From contig WAEK01000021.1 of the NCBI GenBank assembly GCA_011634665.1, positions 43,501-107,500 on the forward strand: a stretch of DNA of 64,000 bases, given 5' to 3'. Below are positions 35,524-46,757 of the stretch, piece after piece; the first letter of the stretch is position 1; each line of letters starts with the position of its first letter. The position numbers and the translations under genes were made by a program. The stretch comes from Mortierella sp. BCC40632. Its lineage: Eukaryota; Mortierellomycota; Mortierellomycetes; Mortierellales; Mortierellaceae. The notes under the pieces were generated by a model, which was not told the DNA's origin, ran no database searches, and was given only the letters and a program-made list of their open reading frames with translations.

Positions 35524-36288
35524 TCACTGAGTCGAAAACTCGGCAAGTTCAGCAAAGACTGAAGTCGATCCATCGAGCAAACCTGTCGACGTACTGTTAG
35601 AGCTGGTACCGTTTCCACCAGCAGCTGTCACGGCTACATCCCAGCAGGATGTGTACCATTCGTCTTTGTTCAGTTCCCAGCGCCATTGCATCACATATGT
35701 ACCGGTCTTGAGTGTTGCAGGGATTTGGAAACAGCCTCCACAAGGCGTCTTATCCGTGTCGCTAGCGATAAATGTGCAGTTCTTGTAAGGTGTCTTGACC
35801 AGATTGGCGGCCGTGAATCCTTTTTGGTCCGGATCCTTGTCCAAGATGGTCTGTGGCATGTTAATGAACACACCTTTGTCCGGTTCATCTTTCACTGCAT
35901 GGTTCTTGGCTGGCCAACGAACACACATGGTATCACCCGCTTTCTTGGATGTCATTACGCCATAAATTCCTCCGTATGCATTGGTGATCGGATTTTGACG
36001 AGTTTCATCTTCTCCAGGTTCTCTACCTGCTTTACCGTTCGAGCATGGGACAAAATCCTTCGGATCCTGCTGGTAATGTCTGCTGTTCAGGTCTTTGTAT
36101 TTGTTATTTGGTTTTGGTCCATCTAATGATCCGAACAGGAAGCCGAGAGGAAACTTGCGAGCATAGCCAAGACATGTTCCGTCTTTATCGAGCCATCCTA
36201 TAGTTCCCATAGAAGCGCGAGAGTAATAGGAGAAAAATGGAAATTGTGTAAGTATGTGAAGGAAAAGTGGATGAGGATGAGAAGGTTG

Positions 36289-36334
<46 letters not shown>

Positions 36335-37243
36335 TCTATCTGTGACCTCCCTTCAATCTATGCATCTGAATGAGGCCAGTTTTTGGTGGTATCCATGCTG
36401 TTGGCACCAAGATATCTCATATTGGGGTCAGTTCTCGAGCTGTTTTCCAAGGAGCCTTAGCTTTATAGTATCAAGAGAGCAAAGGAGAGGGTGTAACAAA
36501 TGATAGGACAGCGCTGGTGCTGGTGGTGACAGTAGTGGCGGCGGATGAATTAAAGATACACTGCGGAGGTAAAGGAGCACCTCTATTCATGTCAGGGCGA
36601 GGCTGTGTCTGGAACCAAAAGGAACGACCGCGGCATGTCGCAATAAGGTTTGACTGCAGTTGCTCAAATATGGTTAGAGCATGAGTGGTAAAAAAGGCAG
36701 CAGGCTTCCGTTGAAGGTGGGTGTTTTAAGAGGGAAAAGAGAAAGGTCCAGGGAGGATCGAGAAGGGACAATGGTTGGTAGGCGAGAAGGATTCCTTTCC
36801 TCTACAATCCTGTCGAATACCCTGAGGCCTGGCGAGAGTATGAGCACAATGTCGCATCAGACGTTGTGTGGAAGTACTGGAAGTGTACAAAATAATAAAT
36901 TGTAGGGGGAAAAGGTGGGAAAGGAGGAGGAGCGGGGGGAGGAAGTGTCAAGAGTCAGAGTATCTCCTTCATTCAGGAGCAGGCTTGTGGGTCACAGTCG
37001 AGTTGCATAGAAGTAGGTGATACGTGTTCTTGAGAGGACGACTCAGTGAAATGCAAGAAGGGATGGCAAGATGGTTTTAGGCATGGTCAAGTTTGGGCCA
37101 AAAGGGTAAGGATCAAGGGTGGTACCTGGGTTTTTCGGGTCGTTGAAACGCCAGTCAACACACTCGGCCCACGAGTGAGCCTCGGCGAAGGAAGCCAAAG
37201 CAACAATGGCAGCTGAAGCGATGATGGTCGTTGGAAGATGCAT
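35524..37243 (-). CDS. Secreted histidine-brace (LPMO-like) protein, copy D
   Basis: Exon 1 37126-37243 and exon 2 35524-36197, 263 residues, 928-base intron. The leader MHLPTTIIASAAIVALASFAEA precedes HSWAECVDWRF, so His is again residue 1 of the mature chain. Exon 2 keeps every shared block: GWLDKDG, DETRQNPI, MTSKKAGDTMCVRWPAKNHA, PDQKGFTAANLVK, CGGCFQIP, MQWRWEL, WYTSCWDV. The linker is the shortest but the terminal motif GLLDGSTSVFAELAEF is retained, with STQ added. The intron holds a GT microsatellite near its acceptor and blocks similar to the copy C intron. The gene is intact and likely functional. Confidence 0.82.
36291..36333. repeat. (GT)n microsatellite in copy D intron
   Basis: About 21 GT units on the plus strand (AC on the coding strand), roughly 95 bases upstream of the copy D exon 2 acceptor. 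The other copies lack it at this position. Confidence 0.9.
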
Positions 37244-39072
37244 CGATAAAGGAATGGAAGGAGAGGGGTCAATTGTCTCTAGTGGTGTGATGATAACTTG
37301 AAGAGGAGAAGAGTTGGGAGATGGAAAAGAAAAAGTGAAGGTGGAAAAGCGAGCGATGGCCCTTTATGAGATTAGGAAAGGAAAATGTCCAGCAGGGCAG
37401 AAATTGAGCCCAGTTGACAAATGAGGGGTTTTTCCGCGAGTAGCGAATAACATGGTGCGGATTTGGGCCGAACGAGGTAACCAAGGAGGTGGGATCATAA
37501 CGCCTGGCTGAATGATAGAGACCTTTGACAGGCATGGCGAGAGCCCTGCTTCGCTCTCGTCTTGGAGGAAAGAGGTGTAGGAGGGTAGAGGTCATCAACG
37601 CCGCAACTTGGTCAAGAAATAAATAATAGCCCTGCGCCCTTTTGACGAGCCGCATTTTTCTGCAGGAAGCAAGCGGGAAGTAATAGGGGGCGTCCACCCG
37701 TTCCTCGGACAAATATCGGGCTGACTTGAATATGCACAATGCTTGAACAAGTAGCCTCCTCAACCACCGACCTTCCTCCTCGAAAAGTCAAGGAGCCGCA
37801 GTTGCAGGGCCTTTACCTCCAAAGATGAGTTGTGATTCCCTCAATGAGTGTGTCAAGCAATACCGATATTTGAAAGAGTGGACTACATCCCTATTTTTGC
37901 AACCCTGTTTAAGGGACTCTTTGGAGACACCTTGAATGGGTACTTGTTGCCATGAGGTCAAATGTTTCTTGTTATGAATGCAAGGTCAGAGAAATCTGAC
38001 TTAACTGGATGCGGTGTAACAGGCGGCGACTATCAAAGGAGATCGGGTTAGAGCAGCTGAGAGTCAACCTGGACAGCTCTTTTTCGGTCCTTGGAGTGAC
38101 AGGAAATCAGGGTCCTGTTGATTCCAGGGCTCTGAACGGCACAAGGCTGCAGTCCTTCGGCTGGCGGTTGAACACAGTGGATGGTGTCAAGTAAAGTACA
38201 ATTGCTGTTTTTGCTATTTTAGTTCCTGAACGAACTTTGAGTTGCTTGTTCTCGCCGTGCAAATCTAGCCTCATATGATCCAAAAAAAAAAAAAAAGGGT
38301 TTCCTGCACGACATTGACATATCGCGTAACCCTCTCATCGCCACTCTTGCTTCTGATTGTTTTACTGTTTGGATCATCTAGTGGTGTTGATTGCCTCAAC
38401 CTATTGTTCGATGGTTTGCTAACCTCTTCCCGCCCTTTTGAGTCGAGTGTTTCATATTCAGTCTTTTGACTCGGGAAATGAGAAAGTCATGGTTGAGAAT
38501 GATTGTCAGCAGAGAGTCTAATGAGGTTGATGATGATGATAATAATAATAATAATAAGTCAGTCTTGACAGGATGGACCAACTAAAAAAAGAAAAAAAAA
38601 GAAAAGGGCCAAGAAGTGGAGTGAAGGAGAGGAACAGGAAAAGGAAAGAAAAGAAAGGAGAAGAGTGAGTGAGTGAGTGAGACTGCCATGTTCGAACTCA
38701 GGTCATCCGTGCCCGGCGCCGAGAATCCCCTTTTTGGGCAAAAGGTTCTGTGACTATACTTGAAGGGAGGGAGGGGGGAGAGGTAGATGAGAGCTTGGTT
38801 CTCGCAGTATCGTCATGGCTTGAATTGACTCCCCCATGTGATTGTGTTCATTGATCCACCAAGCCAAGAGTCTCTGAACAATCCAAACAAGAACAAGCAA
38901 TCCACGAAAAGCAGGGCAAGAAGAAAAAGAAGAGAAAGAAGGAAAAAAAAAAAAAAGACTAGCTCTCACTTACTCTCACATTATCAACACTGATCTTGGA
39001 TCAGCAACTCCCAAGTCCATCCATCATCAACAGCAACAGGTCGATCGCACATTTGGCAGGAATAGTCAGCAA
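37244..39072. other. Intergenic, array copy D to MDM12
   Basis: Divergent region of 1.8 kb. No domain, TATA or RNA gene was recognised. The minus frame 37269-37763 abuts copy D but has no recognisable motifs. An (ATT/AAT)n stretch lies near 38538-38557. The last 130 bases before the MDM12 start are C/A-rich and unstructured. Confidence 0.5.
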
Positions 39073-42000
39073 ATGTCATTTGTCTTTGACTGGGATAGAC
39101 TCGACGATGAGGTGGCCCTCCAGATCGAGGGGATGATCCACGCCCATTTCCAAAGGATCACCAAACCTTCCTTCATGGGCAACATCTCCGTTTCAAAGTT
39201 CCGGTTTGGGTCCACACCACCCTCTGTTACAGTCCTTGATATTACCAATCCGCTCGAGGAGTGGTACTTCCATATGGATCAAGAAGAAGCCCGTCTTGCT
39301 CAGGAAGCTGCAGAGGCTGGCGGAGGCGAGAGCATGGACGAGGATGAACTCGATAGTGGCGAGGACGACGTCTACCTGGATGAACATGGGTACGCATTCT
39401 CGCCCGATGGAGCAAGTCTTGCTCTTGGTAGCGAAAGTGATGATATCGAATACCTTCAGTCTGTTTATGACGATGACGGTACGAACGGACATGAAGATAG
39501 CGACCATCACCGACAGGGGAATCACTACGGGAGACGGTTTTCAAATTCTTCTCAGCAGTGGCACCAAGGCCAAGATCATCGTCAAGGACAGCGGAATAGG
39601 AGTAGCAGCAGTATCAGCGCCAACACAACCGCAGGTGTTTATAGTCGACCCCATTCCAAGACGACCTCAGCTCGACGGCGTCATACAACGAGTGGCGGTC
39701 ACGGAGAGGTTGGATCGGATATGGATCGCATGGCAGCACCTGCACCACGGCACCAATACACACAGCAGCTAAAGTCTTCGTTTGGGGCTAGTACCAAGGT
39801 GTCGTCCTCATCCTCGTCCTCAACCTCGTCAGTATCTTCGTTCCCAAACGCTCGACACATGCCCTATAACACCTCGCCACTGCCGACTACAGGCCATGGA
39901 TCAGGTCATCCTATCGTTCAGCATCGTAATTCTTCCGACACTAGGCGTCAGCTCAACGTTGATACGAAATCATGCTTTACGACGACTCGGACGAGAATAC
40001 CTTCACCTTCGCGAATGAAAGCCAGAGACAACAGTGGATCCTCTGACTCTGATAATGAGGGGAGTGATAATGAAGAGGACGAGGACGACGAAGACGGTTC
40101 CGCGTCTGCAAGGCGGTCTAGTGTCAGCACAGCTCACAGTCTGAGTTCCCACGCATCCGATGCCGAGATCGAGAGCGAGGCGTTTTATACCCAGGGCGAT
40201 ACTACTATTTACCAGCGGATGAAAACTCTTCTTCTCGACCCTACCCATCTTCTCTCCAAAGCTGGCCTCCCAAGCGACGGCGATGCAGTGGACTCGGCAT
40301 TAGAGAGTGATGTCCCGGATGAGCCAGGTCTAGCCCAGCATCAGCAAACTCAGCAGCAATCTTCATCCACGTCTACTTCGGTCCATTTTTCAATGAGCCA
40401 TGGAAGTCTCGGTCTTGGGTTTGGTGGAGCAGGGATAGGTCATAGTCCAGGAGCGGTTCTATCGACTGTCATGCAGCAGAACCAACATCGAGTATCTCGA
40501 CCACTTTCAGCAGCTTCGTTCTACAGCTCTCCCCCAACAGCCTCTCTTCCGCTTGTTGCTTCGCCCGTTTCGCTTTCGCCTCCAGTTTTCGGCAGCAGTA
40601 GTGAGAACCTGCTTCATTCGCACTCGCAAAATCCACAACTGATGGTCCCAGAAACCAGTAATGCAAACGGTTCGATATTGGGGCTGGGAAGAAAGACTCT
40701 AGGGACGACGGGCACAGGCATTTATTCACCAAGAGGAGGGGCTAGTTCGCCCACTGTATCAAGGACACCACGAGGATTCGAGTCTCCCACTCTTGTATTT
40801 TCGAGAAGAGAGAGTTTCTCAGAGACCACTGGCAATGGCGACGAGAGTACCGCTACATCCACTCTGACAGAAGCAACGACTGACAAAAAGAACAATAGAG
40901 AGAGCAAGGAGAGTCTCTTGCATTACCAGAGTTCTACTTTTACTTCACCTATCGAAGCTCAAGGGTTTGAAGCGTTTCCACCTTCGGAGGACCGTTTGTC
41001 GAGTCAATTTGAAGCTGCAGAAGATCCTAGATTGAACGCTCGAGGTGTCTCTTCAGTTTCCGGAAAATCAACGTCTTCCTCTAGACAACGCCATAGTTAT
41101 GCAAGTGCAAGGAATTATTCAGAACGGGAACCACCGAAAAGAGAGACTCGAGGTCGCGAGGAAGTTGACCGACAACGTCGGCACCACCAAGGACGTTCAC
41201 GTCAACGAGGTGGCCGAGCACGCTATCCTGTCGATGATGACGATGTTGAAGAAGAAGCCGCGACTCCTGCCTCTTTTTCACCAACTCGAGAAGGGGGAAG
41301 GGGATCTTCTATGTCGTCCTCGATCTCGTTGTCGAGAGAAAGGAACGAAAATGATCTTCAGTTTTTGTTGTCGGTGCAATACCAAGGTGGAATGGGCTTT
41401 ACAGTTGAGACAGAGTTATTGCTGAATTATCCGACCTTTGCTTTTTTGGCGCTTCCCATCAAGCTGGTCATCACTGGGTTCTCATTTAAAGGTAAGGAGA
41501 GGGAGAGAGATAGAGAGAAAAATCGATGGGCCGATTCTCTTTGGAGAAGTAAAGAGAAAAAAAAAATGGAAGGAGATCTCTTGCTAATAGTCCGTAATAC
41601 TTTCTACTATAGCCAAAGTCTTGATGGCTCACCTGCGTAATCATGTTAATATCTGTTTCTTGGAACCAGAGGACCCTAATGAAAGGTGAGAGGTGTAAAC
41701 TCAATCATAGTCTTTCTTGATAGAGGAGGGATGGACCGTATTATGAGCAACGCACTTATGATTCTATTCTATTCTCTAGCATTCTCTCAAGTGTGCGGAT
41801 AGAATCCCAGGTGGGCGATGCACAAAAGCAAGGTAAAAAGAAGAAGAAGAAAAGAAGAAAAAAAGGAGATAAGAGAGATGCAAGATTTATTTAATTTGCT
41901 ATCTGTATTTCAGAGACTAACGAAGTCTCTTTTTTTCCCTTCCCCTTTTTTTTTCTTAGCCGTGCTGAAGAATGTAGGCAAAGTGGAGCGATTTGTTCTG

Positions 42001-42129
42001 GAGCAACTTCGAAAGTTTATTACAGAGGATTTTGTCTATCCAAGCTATCACTCTGTTGAGCTACAGAGAGCTCCACCACCACCAACACCTTCTCAAACAT
42101 TATCTCCAACACCCATGTCCGGAAAATAA
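39073..42129 (+). CDS. MDM12: MDM12-like ERMES subunit with very long insert
   Basis: Exons 39073-41491, 41613-41685, 41780-41832 and 41960-42129, phases consistent, 904 residues. The N-terminus ([20 protein letters not shown]...[13 protein letters not shown]) is the start of the MDM12 SMP domain; the rest resumes near residue 758 ([26 protein letters not shown]) and ends [14 protein letters not shown]12 bridges Mmm1 and Mdm34 in the ER-mitochondria encounter structure and carries phospholipids in its SMP cavity. Between the two halves lie about 670 residues of Ser/Gln/His-rich and acidic low complexity; typical MDM12 is about 270-450 residues. The three small 3' exons encode only SMP sequence. 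Identification is from conserved ends; the insert is read directly. Confidence 0.88.
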
Positions 42130-42600
42130 AAGCAACAGCAACAGAAAAAATAATATATAGAGCAAGAACAATGAACGTAAGAGAGGGGAAAGCACAGGCC
42201 TCTTGTATCACCCAGCATAGAACCTAGAAAACAAAGCTCCCCGTTCCGATGTAAAAAAAATAAAATAAAATAAAATCGGAAGCCATCCCTAATCATGAAG
42301 CAAATGCACATACTTCTATAAAGCACAGCTGGCTGCGATTTTTTTCTTGATCGAGTCTTTGGTAGCCTTACTGGTGAAATGAATTTAGTCCGCAGTATCA
42401 ACCATGTATCTTTCTTTTTTTCTTTTGCGATAAAAGCTTTTTTTTTTTTTTTTTTTTTTTCACTCGCTATTGAGCGACAGTGTCTCCTCTTTTGGGACTC
42501 TTCAATTTCATCCATATGCTTCTTTCAATCTATCTATCTATCTATCATCACCATCACCATCAACTTTTCCTCCCTCCTCATCCATCAAAGCTCCTCCACT
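42130..42600. other. Convergent 3' intergenic, MDM12 to TMEM223-like
   Basis: Tail-to-tail spacer with a T run (about 42439-42460), a CTAT repeat (42530-42545) and ATAAAATAAAATAAAA near 42260. No gene supported. Confidence 0.7.
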
Positions 42601-43876
42601 TTAAACATATGGGCGATAAAAGAGTTTATCCCAGAGAGCCGCATTTTTGAAAGCCCCACGACGATCCACGAAAAAGGCCATCCGTTCCTTCTTGCTTCCC
42701 AACATGATATGTGTACTGCTTCCTTCCTTGACAGGAGAGAGTCCACGAGGTCCTACTCCAGTGACCAACTGTTGCCGGCATTGCATATCCTGAATTGGGT
42801 AGACACGGTGATAGCCTCTGGGGAATTTGCGGCCCGTTTCAACCATAAGACGAGTTCCTCCTTGGAGCAAGGTCAACTTGGTTACGTATCTGTAAATCCA
42901 AGGAGAGAGGAGAAGAAGGGGAAAAGGGAACAAATGGCATAGATCAGCTGAGGTTAGATCATGACAGCTTTATAGAGTAGTGGCGAAGGAAGAGGAGGGG
43001 AGAGATGTCTTTTTTTTTTTCTTAATTCCTTACCTCCAAGGGATGGCACAAATTCCAAAGGCAATAACCAGACCTGTGCCGACCAAACCCACTGAAATCA
43101 TGATTCGTTTCTGAAGCGGTGCAAGAGGCAACTCTTTGGACTCGATCCCTTCCGTGCCTGGGAGAGGCAAAGGAGGTGGAGGTGGCTGAGTACTCGAGAA
43201 CAAAGGGTTGTCTGTATAATGCGTAAAGGCATACTGGGCAACATTGCACCAAAAGACCATCTGAAGTCCTGCAGTGGCATAGGCAAGCATGAATGTCTTT
43301 CGTAAGTTCTCGGGTGGCTCGTACATGACCACGTCTCTATTGAACAGGGGATGGAGCGAGGAAACGGAGGTATCAGAGAAGTTAGAAGGAAGGTCAAACC
43401 AAGGCGTTGCTATTTATTCCTTCTTTTGGCTGTTGTTGTTGTTGTTGTTGTTGTTATTGTTTTTACCCCTTTGCACAAATCTCGGCAAGGTGACGCGAGG
43501 CATTGTTGGCTGTGGCTCCGCGTGTTGCAGTACTCTTGCTAGGAGAAGCAGCCTGAGAAACGACAGACTTTGAATCTCTAGACGCAACAGCCTTCACCAC
43601 TGGAGCCTCGGAACGTGTGTTGGTAGTCTTCTTTGGTGACGGTGAAGAAGGGGTGGATGTTGGTTTCCGCTTTGAGGTCGCGTAGAAACGGAGGAGGCTT
43701 GTTACGGAAGGTTGTTGCCGAGGCAGTGGAAGAGAGTGTGGGCGGCGGAGGGAGGAGAGGGCGATGCTGACATGGTGGATTGGGATCACAGCAGTGGATG
43801 GACGGCAAAAGGACAAGACAGTAGCCGTGGCTGGAGAGGAGGAGGAGGAGGAGGCGAGACGAAGGATGGGCAGCAT
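42601..43876 (-). CDS. TMEM223-like mitochondrial inner-membrane protein
   Basis: Exons 43467-43876, 43034-43336 and 42601-42889, phases consistent, 333 residues. The ATG at 43876 opens an Arg/Ser-rich, acid-free N-terminus that looks like a mitochondrial presequence. A Ser/Lys/Thr-rich stretch leads to DVVMYEPPENLRKTF and a first membrane helix (AGLQMVFWCNVAQYAF); a Pro-rich loop and a second helix (MISVGLVGTGLVIAFGICAIPW) follow. The last exon has RYVTKLTLLQGGTRLMVET..., a Lys-rich middle and FFVDRRGAFKNAALWD. This order matches TMEM223 as I remember it. Human TMEM223 acts in cytochrome c oxidase (COX1) assembly; a similar role here is inference. Confidence 0.75.
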
Positions 43877-45846
43877 GGCGACGGAGAGTCGGCAGGTGAT
43901 TAATGGCAATGGGATCCGAATGGGGGAGGAGGCGATCGATCCGGGAGCCGTGGGTTTAGAGTGTGCGAGAGTAGATCGAGTGAGAGGAGTGGCTGGCTGT
44001 TCTCTCGTGATTAAATTTTTCCCAAAATGGGTCTTTGAGGCCTTTGTCACCTTTTGCTTTCTCTCTCTCTCTCTTTCTCTCTCCTCTCTCGCTCTCTCGC
44101 TCCACTCCCGCGCGTCCTAGGATGACTACCGCTCGGGTACAAAAACTAGGACAAACTACGGGAACACCAATTGGTGTGCATCCGTCTGAAAAGCACGCGT
44201 ACGACTTGCCCCTAAAAAAAGATGCCCTTTATTTTTTTTTTCCCTTTCTCTCTCTCTCTTTCTTTCTTTCTTTTTCTCCTAATGTCTCTTTGGCTTTTCT
44301 TTGCTTGACCGACTTTGTCGTCATCTTATGCGACTGGACTCTGTTGCCCGAGACTAAAAAAACTTCCCAGGACAAGTCCAGCTGATGGACCATCTTGCCA
44401 AGGACATGAAAGGATATGCACAAGGGTCATGGCGACATGGGCAACACGAGGCATGTTTAGTTCATAAAGCATGGCCATACTTTGACTAGTGAAAAAAAAA
44501 AGGTAAAGAGTCAAGGGTTGTGCCACTTTGGTGACCCACCCTTTTGGTCAAGACTAAAGCAAAGAGAGTAGAGAGAGAGAGAGAGAGTAGGATGTTTGCT
44601 CGGCAAAATCAAACTCCCATTCTTTTTAGACAGCATCAGCAGCACTCTCTTTGGTTGAACGCATCCTGAGAAGTGCTCCATATTCATGCCATTGCCTTTT
44701 TGTTTTGTTTTGTTTTGAGCTGCATGTCCCTTCTCGACGTCTCTTCCTCCTCGCCCTTTTCGCCACTGTTGTCCCCGTCCGGACGTTAGCGTGGGGAAAA
44801 CAGGGTCGGGATCAAGGGTCTTGTTCGTCTCTTTTTGCGACTGAATCGAACCTCACTCGGGAGTAAGCCGAAAGAACACCTTTTGCGGGGGATGAGTTGT
44901 TGCGACAAACGGACCGACAAACAGTTATTGAGTACAAGAGACAGAGCGCTACTGGCGTATCTCTGACTCTTTTTTTGGGGGAAGGAGGGGGGAGGGGGAA
45001 GTAAAAAGAAGTGGTAGCAGAGAGAGAGAGAGAGAAAAGGAAGACAGATGGACGTCAAGACCCTTTGTCCTCTCCCTTTGCAGGGTAGGTCTGACGGAGC
45101 TTTGTTACCATAGTACTTTGCATCAAGGACTTGCTACGCAGTGGTAAGAATCAGTGGCCATCACCTCCACCACCATCACCATCATCCCGTGTCGGATCAG
45201 ACGAGAGGCGAACTACCCCTTCACAGTCATTAGCTTTTTTTCTTTTTTACGCTCTTGGTTTTCTCTTTCTCTCTCTCTCCTCTTTCTTTCTTTTCTTTCT
45301 TTCTTTCTTTCTCTCTTTCCTTCTCTTTCTCTTTCTCTTTCTCTTTCTCTCTCCTTCCCTTTCTATACAATGCCCCATCCAACTGACTCTTCCCAGCTAC
45401 TACTCCCACTACCCGTAGAAAAAAGTCCATCATGCCTGTCGACCAGTATACATCCACGCATGATTTATTGCAACTGCAACCGCAGGCGTGCTTCCATGGC
45501 CGGACTGAGCCATCGTCGCCCACACCCATGCCCAATACGTCAGGACTGAGCCCAGGTCTAGGTAAGAGATAAAGAGAAAGAAAGAGAAAAAGTAGAGAAA
45601 GGGAGAGAGAGAGAGATAGAGGATCGAGCGCGGTGCTGCAAAAGTCGTTTAAGGTTAATGTGTGGTCATCGAGCGTGCATCTTTTTTCTCTATCTTTTTA
45701 TAAATCGAATGGAAGCTGGGGTAGCAGCAGTAGAAAGTAGACGATGATGGCGAAAGTGTGGGTCCTGGCCCTGGGGCCACATAGCTCTCTTGGGGGCACA
45801 TGCAAGTGTAGAGCCTAAGTGGCGGTGTCTGTGTTAGACGAGAATG

Positions 45847-45849
<3 letters not shown>

Positions 45850-45903
<54 letters not shown>
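45850..45903. repeat. (GA)n microsatellite
   Basis: About 27 GA units on the plus strand in the intergenic region between the TMEM223-like and epimerase genes. Confidence 0.9.
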
Positions 45904-45908
<5 letters not shown>

Positions 45909-46548
45909 GAGAAAGAAAGGGAATGCACCTGTGTGTATGTGTTCTATGTGTTCTTTGTGTTGTTGTGTGTGTTTGTGCAGGTGAATTTGGTTTAGCGCAG
46001 ACTAGACTGGATTAGGTCCGGGAGAAGAGCCGTTCTTTTGCAACCGCTCGTTCGGGGGCGAGGGGGCCTCGGTACATCGGATGCCTCGCACCCCGTCCAT
46101 TCACCTGGCGCCGACTCAAGCTTGCGATTCGCACCGTTTTTCTTTCTTTCTTTCTCTCTCTCTCTCTCTTCACTGCTGAAGGGCTGTCGCAGCCGTTCTT
46201 TCGGTTCATTCTAAGCGCCGACCTTGAGAACAGACACTCTGGATTTCTTGTCTACTTGAATGTGCTCTTTTTCTCTCTCTTTCTCTCTCTCTTTCTGTCT
46301 CCTTCTATCAAACAAACACAAACGCTTGTCGATATCTTTTGATCCGGGTCTTCTACCACCAGTCTCATTCATTCACTCATTCATTTGCTCGCTCTCTCGC
46401 TCTCTCGCTTTCTCGCTGCTTCATTTACCTCATTCTTGTCTTTGTCCATCTTTCCTTTCTTCTTGCCTTCCATTGCTCATTCACCCTCCATTGTGATCTT
46501 TCTCTTTTTTCTTTCATTCTTTTTTACTCTTCTCAATCACCTTCACTT

Positions 46549-46556
<8 letters not shown>

Positions 46557-46632
<76 letters not shown>
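46557..46632. repeat. (CT)n microsatellite upstream of epimerase
   Basis: About 38 CT units, ending 125 bases before the ATG of the epimerase gene, within a pyrimidine-rich leader that extends to the start codon. It is likely transcribed as 5' UTR or forms the core promoter. Confidence 0.9.
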
Positions 46633-46636
<4 letters not shown>

Positions 46637-46757
46637 TCTCTCAGCGCCTTCATCCTATCCCTCGTTATCACCGCCACCACTTCCTCCCCTTCCCCTACCA
46701 CTACCAACAATCACTTGCTCTGACTCGACTCCCTGCACAGGCAAGAGCTCTATCGAC

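Larger units (their letters stand above)
25150..37243 (-). repeat. Tandem gene array, four intact copies and one relic
   Basis: Same-strand head-to-tail array: relic (25.2-25.5 kb), A (26.6-28.1), B (30.0-31.9), C (32.8-34.5), D (35.5-37.2). Shared intron position and phase, identical exon 1 length, and similar 3' flanks show duplication of whole loci. Subfamilies A/B and C/D differ in the mature N-terminal stretch (KYG versus KPG/NPG) and in exon 2 blocks. Confidence 0.85.
43877..46757. other. Divergent intergenic, TMEM223-like to GALE
   Basis: 2.9 kb without a supported gene. It is rich in simple repeats: CT runs (44060-44102), GA (44568-44587), C/T-rich 45243-45360, GA (45850-45903), and a CT array (46557-46632) leading to the epimerase start. 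The long pyrimidine frames (Ser-Leu-Ser-Leu) are repeat artefacts. No TATA or RNA gene recognised. Confidence 0.55.

Noticed and set aside
37269..37763. 164-residue minus ORF upstream of copy D
   Set aside because: No recognisable motif; it lies in the likely promoter of copy D and has no homologue beside the other array copies.
38690..38745. tRNA-like 'TTCGAAC' near 38690
   Set aside because: Neither strand gives a pairing T stem or an A box at the right distance.
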